A stretch of DNA of 62,525 nucleotides. Origin: Oscillospiraceae bacterium (GTDB lineage Bacteria; Bacillota; Clostridia; Oscillospirales; Acutalibacteraceae). Within the stretch, counting starts at the first letter, position 1, and every line of letters starts with the position of its first letter. The position numbers were made by a program, and so were the translations under genes. The notes beneath the pieces are model-generated. The model did not search any database, had not been told where the DNA came from, and saw only the letters and a program-made list of their open reading frames with translations. Where the stretch lies: assembly GCA_029225165.1 (NCBI GenBank), contig JAQXVY010000061.1, positions 1 to 62,525 on the forward strand, in the 5' to 3' direction. Positions 16,252-23,449 of this stretch are shown one piece after another.

Positions 16252-17265
16252 ATGAGCAAATACGAAAATATTTCACTTGAAAAAGGTATGTACGGTGTGA
16301 GAGGCAAGACCTTTACACAGGTGCTGGAGGACCTTGACCCGTCAGCAGACTACATTGGTACTTCACTTGAGGGACTTGACGCATTTTCAAGACAGCTAAA
16401 GCGTTTTGACATCAAGGTGTCAGGAAGTGGCTCTGATACTGTTGACAAGTTCTTTTCCACAAGCTCATCTGCCGCTCTTTTCCCTGAATACATAAGCAGA
16501 GCAGTAAAGCAGGGTATGGAAAGAGCCGATGTGCTTTCTGACATTGTGGCTACTACAACTATGATTGAGGGTATGGACTACCGTTCCATCACCTCAACTC
16601 CAACAGAGGACGACAAGTCACTAAAGGTTGTTATGGAGGGTGCAACCATTCCACAGACAACTGTTAAGACACAGGAAAATCTTGTTCGCCTTAACAAGCG
16701 TGGCAGAATGCTTGTGTCCTCTTACGAGGCAATCAGATTTCAGCGACTTGATTTGTTTACGGTAACATTAAGACAGATTGGCGCATATATTGCAAGAGCA
16801 CAGCTTATGGACGCTATTGACGTCATTGTAAACGGTGACGGTAACAATAACCCGGCACCTGAAATTTCAGTTGCAAGTACTGGTTCAATTAAGTATGAGG
16901 ACCTTGTTTCACTTTGGACTAATATGGCACCTTATGAGCTGAACACAATCATTGCCCCCACAGCTCCAATGCAAAAGCTCCTTATGCTAAACGAAATGAA
17001 GGACTCTTCTGCAGGGCTTAACTTCCAGGGTACAGGCAAGCTGATTACACCTATGGGTGCAAATGTGATTCACACACCTGAAATTCAGGGTGAATACATT
17101 ATCGGTCTTGACAAAAACTGCGCCCTTGAAATGGTTAAGGCAGGGGATGTTCAGACTGAATACGACAAGCTGATTGACCGTCAGCTTGAAAGAGCGTCCA
17201 TCACATCTATTGCAGGCTTTGCAAAGATTTATAACGATGCCGGCAAAATTCTCTCATACGCATAA
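16252..17265 (+). CDS. Major capsid protein
   Basis: A 337-residue shell subunit, probably HK97-fold. An N-terminal arm (about residues 1-80) leads to the core with DVLSDIVATTTMIEGMDYRS, KTQENLVRLNKRGRMLVSSYEAIRF and a late QTEYDKLIDRQLERASITSIAGF, matching PBSX XkdG-like capsid proteins. Length is normal. AGGAGGAATTTT precedes the ATG. It is followed at once by connector genes, and the frame is intact. Confidence 0.87.
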   Translation: MSKYENISLEKGMYGVRGKTFTQVLEDLDPSADYIGTSLEGLDAFSRQLKRFDIKVSGSGSDTVDKFFSTSSSAALFPEYISRAVKQGMERADVLSDIVATTTMIEGMDYRSITSTPTEDDKSLKVVMEGATIPQTTVKTQENLVRLNKRGRMLVSSYEAIRFQRLDLFTVTLRQIGAYIARAQLMDAIDVIVNGDGNNNPAPEISVASTGSIKYEDLVSLWTNMAPYELNTIIAPTAPMQKLLMLNEMKDSSAGLNFQGTGKLITPMGANVIHTPEIQGEYIIGLDKNCALEMVKAGDVQTEYDKLIDRQLERASITSIAGFAKIYNDAGKILSYA

Positions 17266-17276
17266 GAGGTGATTCT

Positions 17277-17645
17277 TTGAGGATAGAAAGGATTGCAGAA
17301 AGGTTTTCTCTCCTTTCGGGACTTGAAGGAGATGAGCTTTCAAAATGGACTCCCTTGCTAAAGGACGCCATTGCTTATGTTTCGACTTTGCTAAAGCCAA
17401 ATGTTAAGGCGGAAAATCACCTTGAACGCCTTGAATCAGCCACAGCAACATATGCCTATTACAAGTGGATTTTGTGCAGTGAGGATAATAACGCAACCTC
17501 ATTTAAGGCGGGAGATGTTACTGTGTCACAGAGCCACAGCGGAGCAACTGCAGATTGGGCTTATCAGCTTTGGAAACAGAGCTTAAGTGAAATTGCAGAC
17601 ATAACGGTGCCTTGTGATTTTTTCTTTAAAGGAGTGGTAATATGA
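17277..17645 (+). CDS. Head-tail connector (adaptor) protein
   Basis: A 122-residue mainly helical protein with the pattern of gp6/XkdH-type adaptors: DELSKWTPLLKDAIAYVSTLLKP followed by a tyrosine-rich helix (ATATYAYYKWIL). It is placed directly after the capsid gene, as adaptor proteins usually are. The start is TTG, with GAGGTGAT just upstream. The stop overlaps the next ATG by 4 bp. Confidence 0.7.
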   Translation: MRIERIAERFSLLSGLEGDELSKWTPLLKDAIAYVSTLLKPNVKAENHLERLESATATYAYYKWILCSEDNNATSFKAGDVTVSQSHSGATADWAYQLWKQSLSEIADITVPCDFFFKGVVI

Positions 17646-18004
17646 ACATTATCACCTCGGTGAAAAATTCAATCCGTTCCTACGGCAGCGAAATCACTAT
17701 CCTTGGCAAAGATAAAATTGCATCAACCACAGGCTTTATTCAGCCAATCAGCTACCACAGCTCAAGGTACAACGACTATGAATGTACCGATATTTCAAGA
17801 CGAGAGAATATCCGTTATTTGATGATTGCAGACAAAGACGCTGATTTGTGCAGCGGTGACAATGTGGTGCTTTGTGACACCACCTACAATGTAATCAGGG
17901 TACAGGACTATATTTTCAGGAATAAGTGTCTGTACAAATGGGCAATACTAAAGCTGTATTACCCTTTACAGGAGGATGATTTTGATGACAGTGCTAAACA
18001 GTAA
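17642..18004 (+). CDS. Head closure (stopper) protein candidate
   Basis: A 120-residue beta-rich protein. The pattern SYGSEITIL...GFIQPISYHSS...YLMIADKDADLCSGDNVVLCDTTYNVIRVQDY fits the small barrel of head-closure proteins such as XkdI or SPP1 gp16. It sits second after the capsid gene, the usual slot. AAAGGAGTGG precedes the ATG. It overlaps the following gene by 20 bp. Confidence 0.65.
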   Translation: MNIITSVKNSIRSYGSEITILGKDKIASTTGFIQPISYHSSRYNDYECTDISRRENIRYLMIADKDADLCSGDNVVLCDTTYNVIRVQDYIFRNKCLYKWAILKLYYPLQEDDFDDSAKQ

Positions 18005-18413
18005 GGTGGAAGAAATAATCAGGGAGATTAAAACCGACCACAGCCTTGACGGTGTGAAATTTGTGAAGGCTTATAACGGCAGACTTCGTGAAGTTCCCTT
18101 GGGAGAAATACTGGTTACTGTTGGCACAGGGGTTGAAACTGTTGGCTCATTTGCAGGCGGATATTTAGGAAACGGAAGCAAAGGAGAAAGAGTTAACTCC
18201 AAAATAAAAATGAATGTGTACTGTCCCTACCTTCAGGGTGGGGACGGTATCACCCACACAGTAAACACCCTTGTCAGCAAAATCAATTCAGTTGACAGGG
18301 ACAACATTGTAAAGGATATAAGCGTTTCCGAGATTAAATTCAGCAAGGAGTATGACGCAGTTTACCGCACCGTTTCCTTTAACCTTGACTACTGTCAAAA
18401 AGAGGAGGAGTAA
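17985..18413 (+). CDS. Tail terminator/completion protein candidate
   Basis: A 142-residue alpha/beta protein in the XkdJ-like slot. Its N-terminal helix (KVEEIIREIKTDHS) and the segment VGTGVETVGSFAGGYLGNG followed by YCPYLQGGDGITHTVNTLVSKI are compatible with tail-terminator proteins. I chose ATG 17985 because ACAGGAGG is 9 bases upstream; the in-frame ATG at 17976 touches the ribosome site. It overlaps the gene before it and abuts the gene after it. Confidence 0.6.
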   Translation: MTVLNSKVEEIIREIKTDHSLDGVKFVKAYNGRLREVPLGEILVTVGTGVETVGSFAGGYLGNGSKGERVNSKIKMNVYCPYLQGGDGITHTVNTLVSKINSVDRDNIVKDISVSEIKFSKEYDAVYRTVSFNLDYCQKEEE

Positions 18414-18776
18414 ATGACTGAACATACAGATAAATTAAAGGATGTTACAGTCACCATAAACGGAAGTGTTGTGGGTGGCTGTGTGCATTTTGAAACAGAA
18501 GAAAGTCAACAAAGCTTAAGTCTTTACGAATACCTAAACTCAAATCCCTATGAAATTATCAAGGGGAAAACAAAGTACAGAATAATCCTCAGACTTACGG
18601 GTAACAGCAATAATTATTCTGTAAAGGAAATATGCTTTAACTTCACCCAAAGGCACTACACCGTTACATATAATGACTGTACTCTCCTTTGGGACAGAAA
18701 TTACACTAATCAGGGTGAGGTTATCCGTGAGCTAAAGATAGAGGCAGGTGGTAGGAATGTCACTAAATATCAGTGA
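18414..18776 (+). CDS. Small tail protein, possibly a tube-like subunit
   Basis: A 120-residue beta-rich protein (DVTVTINGSVVGGCVHFETEE, YRIILRLTG, HYTVTYNDCTLLW, EVIRELKIEA). It occupies the position of the tail tube gene (xkdM) in PBSX, and the strand pattern would suit a tube-like barrel. I cannot show a family match, so tube is a hypothesis. No sheath gene precedes it. GGAGGAGTAA from the preceding gene end supplies the ribosome site. Confidence 0.45.
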   Translation: MTEHTDKLKDVTVTINGSVVGGCVHFETEESQQSLSLYEYLNSNPYEIIKGKTKYRIILRLTGNSNNYSVKEICFNFTQRHYTVTYNDCTLLWDRNYTNQGEVIRELKIEAGGRNVTKYQ

Positions 18777-18924
18777 TTACTTAGATTACGCAGACAGCCT
18801 TTCCGACAACAGCAGTACAATAGAGGTGTCGGAGGCTGTTTGTCAGGATATGAGGCGATACAGCCGAAAAATTATTAGCGAAAGCGAGGTTTTGTCCTAT
18901 GGAAATTTCTCCTATGAGATTTAA
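18757..18924 (+). CDS. 55-residue ORF in the tape-measure slot
   Basis: A short frame (MSLNISDYLDYADSLSD... to ...SYGNFSYEI) fills an otherwise non-coding gap between two phage genes, overlapping the first by 20 bp and the next by 26 bp. GGTGGTAGGA precedes the ATG. In PBSX this slot holds the tail chaperone and the very long tape-measure gene. The product is acidic and helical with no recognisable domain. It may be a remnant or a minimal substitute. Confidence 0.5.
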   Translation: MSLNISDYLDYADSLSDNSSTIEVSEAVCQDMRRYSRKIISESEVLSYGNFSYEI

Positions 18925-19417
18925 ACAGCACACCTGGAACTACAATCCCGAAAAAATAAAGATATTGTCCCAAAAAGAGGTTGTGGAAAATATTGTTCCC
19001 TCTGCCGACAACATAACCCATAATTTGGGCAGAAATGCAAGGGTAATAACAGGGGAGGGGAGCATTTTCGGCGAGGACTGCTTTAGGGAATTTTACGGTA
19101 TGTGGAGTGTGTTTCAGGACAACACCTCGGGAGTGCTTTCAATCCCTGAATTTGCAGTTATGAACGCCTATTTTACTTCCCTCAGCGTTATAGGCGAGGC
19201 TACTGATAATTTGATTAAGTATGCCTTTACCTTTACAGAGGTTATGGACACCTCAAAGGAAAAGTCACCAAAGACAGTACATATTGCCCTTGAGGGAGAA
19301 AGCCTGTGGGATATTGGCTACAAGTATGATGTTTCTGTTGAAAAGCTGTTGGAGTTAAACCCCGAAATTAAGCATCCCTTTGATGTGTCTGAGGGGATGG
19401 AGGTTTCAATATGTTAA
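18899..19417 (+). CDS. Baseplate hub-associated LysM protein (XkdP-like)
   Basis: A 172-residue protein. The first 120 residues (FREFYGMWSVFQDNTSGVLSIPEF, YFTSLSVIGEATDNLIKYAFTFTEVMD) resemble tail proteins at the hub. The last 50 form a LysM peptidoglycan-binding domain (VHIALEGESLWDIGYKYDVS, LLELNPEIKHPFDVSEG). This is the layout of PBSX XkdP, which follows the tape-measure gene and precedes the hub. It overlaps its 3' neighbour by 7 bp. LysM suggests contact with a Gram-positive wall. Confidence 0.75.
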   Translation: MEISPMRFKQHTWNYNPEKIKILSQKEVVENIVPSADNITHNLGRNARVITGEGSIFGEDCFREFYGMWSVFQDNTSGVLSIPEFAVMNAYFTSLSVIGEATDNLIKYAFTFTEVMDTSKEKSPKTVHIALEGESLWDIGYKYDVSVEKLLELNPEIKHPFDVSEGMEVSIC

Positions 19418-20334
19418 GGGTTAATGTTTTTGATAAAAACCAAAATGAAATTTGCGTTGTTGCACCACTTTCATTGACAATGCAGATGAGCCTGAAAATT
19501 CCTGCCGATGATGTTACGGTTATTATTCCATATAAGAAATATAAAATCGGAGCAACCATTACAGTAACAAAAAATGACAGCCTGATTTTCAGGGGCATAG
19601 TTGACGAGGAGCAAATTATCTTTAACAAAACAGGAAGGTTCATCAAGTATGTTGCAAGGTCAATGGCAGGACTTCTCCTTGACAATCAAGCATACCCAAT
19701 GGAGATAAGAAACACAACTCAAACCTTTTTGGGCAACACCTACCTTGAGCCCTTTGGAATTGACTATGAAAAGGGTGAGGATATTTATAACGGAGTTATT
19801 AATATCGAAAAGGGTATGACTGTGTATGATGTCCTTTATACCTACTGCAAAAATAAGTTTGGGGTAATTCCAAGAATGGACTCAAAGGGTGTGTTTTACT
19901 TTAAGGGTGGACAAACAGACAAAACAGTACTTTTCAGCAATAAAGACGGGGTTAATTATAGTTCTTTAACAGAATATAAAAAGCCCTGTGAGCAGATTTC
20001 CTCTGTGTTTGTTATGCTTGACGGTCAAAGCTATAATTACCCGATAAATAACCCTGAAACGGAGGATACAGGCATAGTTCGGTGTCGATATTTAGACGGC
20101 TCAATTAACAGCAGTACTCCTGCTTTAATGGCGGAGGAGATGATAAACAAATCAAACTGCAATTATCTTTCCGTCAAAGTCACCTGTCCATATTGTCTTG
20201 CAGATGTCCTTGGTGCAACTGCAAAAGTTGATGCTGAGGATATGGAGGAATACTCCTTCATAATTACGGAGCTGAAATATGTGCTGAATTCAAAGGGAGA
20301 AGAAACTACACTTATGCTTGAAAGGAAGATGTAA
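19411..20334 (+). CDS. Baseplate hub protein (XkdQ / P2 gpD-like)
   Basis: The 307-residue product has the fold pattern of XkdQ and P2 gpD hub proteins: an N-terminal barrel (LSLTMQMSLKIPADDVTVIIPYKKYKIGATITVTKNDSLIFRG with a following DEEQ), a central domain with MTVYDVLYTYCKNKFGV, and a C-terminal barrel ending in LNSKGEETTLMLERKM. It is expected to form the trimeric hub at the tail end. Start and stop overlap or touch the flanking genes. Confidence 0.75.
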   Translation: MLRVNVFDKNQNEICVVAPLSLTMQMSLKIPADDVTVIIPYKKYKIGATITVTKNDSLIFRGIVDEEQIIFNKTGRFIKYVARSMAGLLLDNQAYPMEIRNTTQTFLGNTYLEPFGIDYEKGEDIYNGVINIEKGMTVYDVLYTYCKNKFGVIPRMDSKGVFYFKGGQTDKTVLFSNKDGVNYSSLTEYKKPCEQISSVFVMLDGQSYNYPINNPETEDTGIVRCRYLDGSINSSTPALMAEEMINKSNCNYLSVKVTCPYCLADVLGATAKVDAEDMEEYSFIITELKYVLNSKGEETTLMLERKM

Positions 20335-20664
20335 ATGTGGATAACTAACTACATAGCCAAGGAGCGAAGCTCAAACCCTGTGTCCGGGGAGATTACATAC
20401 GGTTCTGCTGAGAAGGCAGATGTTTTCGCATCAGGAGAATACAACAATATGAGGGTGATTAGTCCCTACGGCATAATTTTCAACCCACCTGTGGGCACAA
20501 CAGGAGTTGTACTTCCCACAGAAAACGGAAATATGCTCCTTGGTGTTTGTAATGAGGAAAAAGCCGACTTAAAGCCCGGTGAGCTTATGCTGTTTAGCTC
20601 AGGCGGTGCAAGTATTGTGCTGAAGAATAACGGAACAGTACTTATTAACGGCAAGGAGGTTTAA
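20335..20664 (+). CDS. Baseplate spike-like protein (gpV-like)
   Basis: A 109-residue protein with the small-spike pattern: an OB-like barrel (YGIIFNPPVGTTGVVLP, GNMLLGVCN) and then a short repeated beta strand tip (GELMLFSSGGASIVLKNNGTVLING). It would sit at the centre of the baseplate and puncture the target envelope. The ATG follows the hub stop directly. Assignment rests on this pattern and on position between hub and gp25-like genes. Confidence 0.7.
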   Translation: MWITNYIAKERSSNPVSGEITYGSAEKADVFASGEYNNMRVISPYGIIFNPPVGTTGVVLPTENGNMLLGVCNEEKADLKPGELMLFSSGGASIVLKNNGTVLINGKEV

Positions 20665-20665
20665 A

Positions 20666-21019
20666 TTGGCTGACATTGAGCTTGATAATGGAGGAATAGT
20701 GTTTACACCTTCCAAACGAAATGAAGAAAAACTATTTGATGCAGATGCCGTAATACAGCGGATAAAAATTGCACTGTCACTTAAAAAGGGAAGCTTTCCC
20801 TACTGTAAAAATATGGGAGTGACAATACCAAACAGGACTTACAGTACGGAAAAGGACATCAAAACCCTTGAAATGTACATAAATGAGGCGATTTATCCAA
20901 TTTGGCAGTGCAGAGCCAAGGTGCTGTCCCTTGACGAGGAAACTATGACAGCGGTAATTAAAATATATTTTTGTGATGAATCCTACGAAAGGGAGGTGAA
21001 GCTGTGTGGTAAGCTATGA
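20666..21019 (+). CDS. Baseplate wedge protein (gp25/gpW-like, XkdS)
   Basis: A 117-residue protein of the gp25-like wedge family, which joins the hub to the wedge in contractile-tail baseplates. Visible are a helix with DADAVIQRIKIALSLKKGSFPYCKNMGV and LEMYINEAIYPI, and then strands ending the domain. It starts at TTG, with AAGGAGGT 6 bases before; the next gene starts inside its 3' end. Confidence 0.75.
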   Translation: MADIELDNGGIVFTPSKRNEEKLFDADAVIQRIKIALSLKKGSFPYCKNMGVTIPNRTYSTEKDIKTLEMYINEAIYPIWQCRAKVLSLDEETMTAVIKIYFCDESYEREVKLCGKL

Positions 21020-22073
21020 TGAAATTTTAAGCCGTATGGAAAAGGCATATGAGGAAAAAACAGATGTAATTCCCGACGAAAATTCCGACACGGGAATAAG
21101 GCTAAGGCTACTTGCAGGTGAGATATTCAATATGGGAACGGAGCTTGAGTGGTTTAAGCGACAAATGTTCCCAAGCACAGCAACAGGACAATACCTTGAC
21201 TACCACGCAAAGGAGAGAGGTCTTTCAAGGAGAAACGGAAACTGTTCAAGCGGATATGTAAGATTTATCTTGCCGGCTCCTATCAGTACTGATGTTACAA
21301 TCCCATCGGGTACACTGTTAACTACTATGGGTAAAAATCCTCTGCGTTTTGTCACCACAGAAAAAGGGGTTATCAGGGCAGGTGAGTCATTTGTAACGGT
21401 GCATACTGTTGCCGAGAAGAGCGGAAAAAGCTACAATGTTTCGGCAAATTCAATTTGTGCCGGAATAACCTCAATTAAGTATATTAGCGAAATAAAAAAC
21501 CCTGCACCAATGACAGGGGGTACTGACAGGGAAAGCGACGAGGATTTGAGAGCAAGGCTGTTGTACCTATACAGAAATCAAAACAACGGTACAAATATTG
21601 CCTACTACAAAGCCCTTGCAGAAAGTGTTGAGGGAGTATATTCAGCAGGTGTTGTACCAAGAAACCGTGGAGTTGGCACAGTTGATATTTTTATTGCAAA
21701 GGATACAGGGGTAGCCGACAGCCAGCTTATTTCAAAAGTGCAGAGTATTGTAAGTAAGCAGAGGGAAGTAAATGTTGATGCACTGGTTCAGTCTGCCTAC
21801 TTGGCTTATGTAAATATCAGTATGGCTATTCAGATTGAACAGGGTTATGACAGTAATGAGGTAAAGAGAAACTGCGAAACTGTAATCAGGGAGTATGTTG
21901 CATCCCTTGGAGTGGGTAAGTCCTGTTATATGTCGAAAATCGGCGAAAGGATAATGACTGTTGACGGCGTACTTAGGTATCAGTTTGACTATGACGTATG
22001 CGTTGATGTTATTGTCAACAACAAATATTTTCCTATTGTAAGAGAAGTGATTATCACGGAGGATATAGCATGA
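21006..22073 (+). CDS. Baseplate wedge protein J (XkdT / P2 gpJ-like)
   Basis: A 355-residue wedge protein typical of contractile tails. Landmarks are TGIRLRLLAGEIFNMGTELEWF, QMFPSTATGQYLDYHAKERGLSR, and the barrel region with PAPMTGGTDRESDEDLRARLL followed by NGTNIAYYKALAESVEGV. The frame is full length for gpJ-like proteins. It starts at GTG behind GGGAGGTG and overlaps the wedge gene before it and the next gene after it. Confidence 0.87.
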   Translation: MVSYDEILSRMEKAYEEKTDVIPDENSDTGIRLRLLAGEIFNMGTELEWFKRQMFPSTATGQYLDYHAKERGLSRRNGNCSSGYVRFILPAPISTDVTIPSGTLLTTMGKNPLRFVTTEKGVIRAGESFVTVHTVAEKSGKSYNVSANSICAGITSIKYISEIKNPAPMTGGTDRESDEDLRARLLYLYRNQNNGTNIAYYKALAESVEGVYSAGVVPRNRGVGTVDIFIAKDTGVADSQLISKVQSIVSKQREVNVDALVQSAYLAYVNISMAIQIEQGYDSNEVKRNCETVIREYVASLGVGKSCYMSKIGERIMTVDGVLRYQFDYDVCVDVIVNNKYFPIVREVIITEDIA

Positions 22074-22540
22074 CAATCTATGACAGAATGATGAAACTGC
22101 TTTCTGCCTTTAGGGTTTATGATGAGGATAATCAATTCCTCATAGGTGAAATCAGCGCCTATGAGGCAGGGCTAAATATTGCACTTGATTTGCTCCGCAA
22201 TATTGAGGAGGAGTGCTTTGTGGCAACAGCCTCGGACTACGGACTTTACATAAAGGAACATTACTTTGACTATGTTCCAAAGAGTGTTACCCTCCAAAAA
22301 AGAAGAAGTATGCTTATGAGCGTACTTTCCGTCAACGAAAATGATTTTACCCTATCGGGTATGGAAAAGTTTTTGAACCAATACCCAATGCAGTACACCA
22401 TTACCGAAACTCCGAAAAGTAACACCGTTACAGTAACTCTTGTGAGCAACGACTGGGTAAACGAAAATTTAAACCTTGTTAAAAACGGAATAAACAAATT
22501 TTTCCCATCTCATATACAGGTGAATGTTGTAACAGAGTGA
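22070..22540 (+). CDS. Baseplate protein I-like (XkdU / YmfQ family)
   Basis: A 156-residue protein of the YmfQ/XkdU (DUF2313) group that follows gpJ in P2- and PBSX-like tails. Features are a helical N-terminus (DRMMKLLSAFRVYDEDNQ), LRNIEEECFVATASDYGLYIKEHYF, and RRSMLMSVLSVNENDFTLSGMEKFL. It overlaps the gpJ gene by 4 bp. It is the last gene of the cluster. No tail fibre, holin or endolysin follows. Confidence 0.7.
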   Translation: MTIYDRMMKLLSAFRVYDEDNQFLIGEISAYEAGLNIALDLLRNIEEECFVATASDYGLYIKEHYFDYVPKSVTLQKRRSMLMSVLSVNENDFTLSGMEKFLNQYPMQYTITETPKSNTVTVTLVSNDWVNENLNLVKNGINKFFPSHIQVNVVTE

Positions 22541-22596
22541 TAAAGGAGAGATAAAAAGGACTAAACCGAAAAAGAAAACATCACAAAAGCAAAAAA
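22541..22596 (+). other. Orphan ribosome site after the last phage gene
   Basis: AAAGGAGAG (22542-22550) is followed 7 bases later by AGG ACT AAA CCG AAA AAG, which would read as a normal lysine-rich protein start if AGG were ATG. No frame follows. It looks like the lost start of a deleted downstream gene. Confidence 0.4.
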
Positions 22597-22633
22597 GCCA
22601 CCGAAAAACCTTTGGAATTTCGGTGGCAAATTT
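22591..22633. terminator. Bidirectional terminator closing the phage cluster
   Basis: GCCACCGAAA (22597-22606) pairs perfectly with TTTCGGTGGC (22618-22627). A-runs precede it and Ts follow, so it can end the phage transcript and the reverse-strand gene at 22643. Confidence 0.85.
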
Positions 22634-22642
22634 TTACCCTTA

Positions 22643-22945
22643 TTATTTTTCTTTTGCTGAACTTTTTAATGCCCTTGTCAGCCAAACCTCGGCAATATCC
22701 ATTGCAAGGTACAAGCCGTTTTTCTCGCTTGTTTTAACAATCTGTTTTCTTGGTGAAAGGGTAGGGTCTGTTGCCAAAAGCTGAATTGCAACCTTGTCGG
22801 CAACCTCAAGTCCGTTAACCTCTTTTGTGGATTTAATCACCATATGAATAACAAATGGTTCATCCATACTGCCGTAGTAAAGCTCTTTTCCGCATCTTAC
22901 AAGTGGCTTGCCCTTGTAAGTCATAAATTCTTTTTTCTCTGCCAT
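22643..22945 (-). CDS. Conserved small cytoplasmic protein, function unknown
   Basis: A 100-residue soluble protein with no membrane segment (MAEKKEFMTYKGKPLVRCGKE... then VIHMVIKSTKEVNGLEVADKVAIQLLATDP). I do not recognise a named family, though small proteins of this type are common in Clostridia. I chose the internal ATG at 22945 because GAAGGTTT precedes it and the frame upstream reads through a terminator hairpin. It lies just downstream of ireB but is separated from it by a terminator, so read-through expression is possible. Confidence 0.7.
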   Translation of the reverse strand: MAEKKEFMTYKGKPLVRCGKELYYGSMDEPFVIHMVIKSTKEVNGLEVADKVAIQLLATDPTLSPRKQIVKTSEKNGLYLAMDIAEVWLTRALKSSAKEK

Positions 22946-22962
22946 AGTAAACCTTCTTTCAT

Positions 22963-22992
22963 AAAAAGACGCAAGTGTACCATACACTTGCG
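22963..22992 (-). terminator. Terminator of ireB
   Basis: CGCAAGTGTA (22970-22979) and TACACTTGCG (22983-22992) form a 10-bp stem with a 3-base loop; on the reverse strand it is followed by TCTTTTT. Confidence 0.8.
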
Positions 22993-23011
22993 AATCTAAA
23001 AAATAAGTGAA

Positions 23012-23257
23012 TTAAATATTCAGGTAAGACTTCACAAGTGCTTCCAAAAGCTCATCTCTGTCAATAGAGCTGATGATGTTGCGAGCATTGTTGTAAGTTG
23101 TGATATATGTTGGATCCTCGGACAGAATGTATCCTACAATCTGGTTAATCGGGTTGTAGCCTTTCTGTTTCAGAGCGTCATATACCTTAATCATAGCGTT
23201 CTTGATTTCCTGATCTCTGTCGCCGTTAAGTGAAAAAATCATAGTTTTATCAAGCAT
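23012..23257 (-). CDS. ireB: IreB family regulatory phosphoprotein (UPF0297)
   Basis: An 81-residue protein of the IreB family. In Enterococcus IreB is phosphorylated by the Ser/Thr kinase IreK and affects cephalosporin tolerance. The sequence matches along its length: DKTMIFSLNGDRDQEIKNAM, VYDALKQKGYNPINQIVGYI, LSEDPTYITTYNNARNII. I chose the ATG at 23257 because GGAGGTG lies 7 bases before it. Usual partners such as ruvX and alaS are not beside it here. Confidence 0.92.
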   Translation of the reverse strand: MLDKTMIFSLNGDRDQEIKNAMIKVYDALKQKGYNPINQIVGYILSEDPTYITTYNNARNIISSIDRDELLEALVKSYLNI

Positions 23258-23449
23258 GGAAACACCTCCAATGTGGTTTTTACAATATTTAGGACAGCTC
23301 ATATCCTTACATTATCATAATATTAACATAATAATAGTGGTTATGTCAACTTTTCTTTGAATATTTTGTACAAATAAACCTGTAAACCACAAAATAAAGC
23401 ACTCTTAAGCTGTTTGAGGCTACCACAATATGTAGTAGCCTCACAAAAA

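Noticed and set aside
11950..22640. Attachment sites bounding the phage-like cluster
   Set aside because: I compared the sequences near both ends by eye and found no convincing direct repeat, and there is no integrase.
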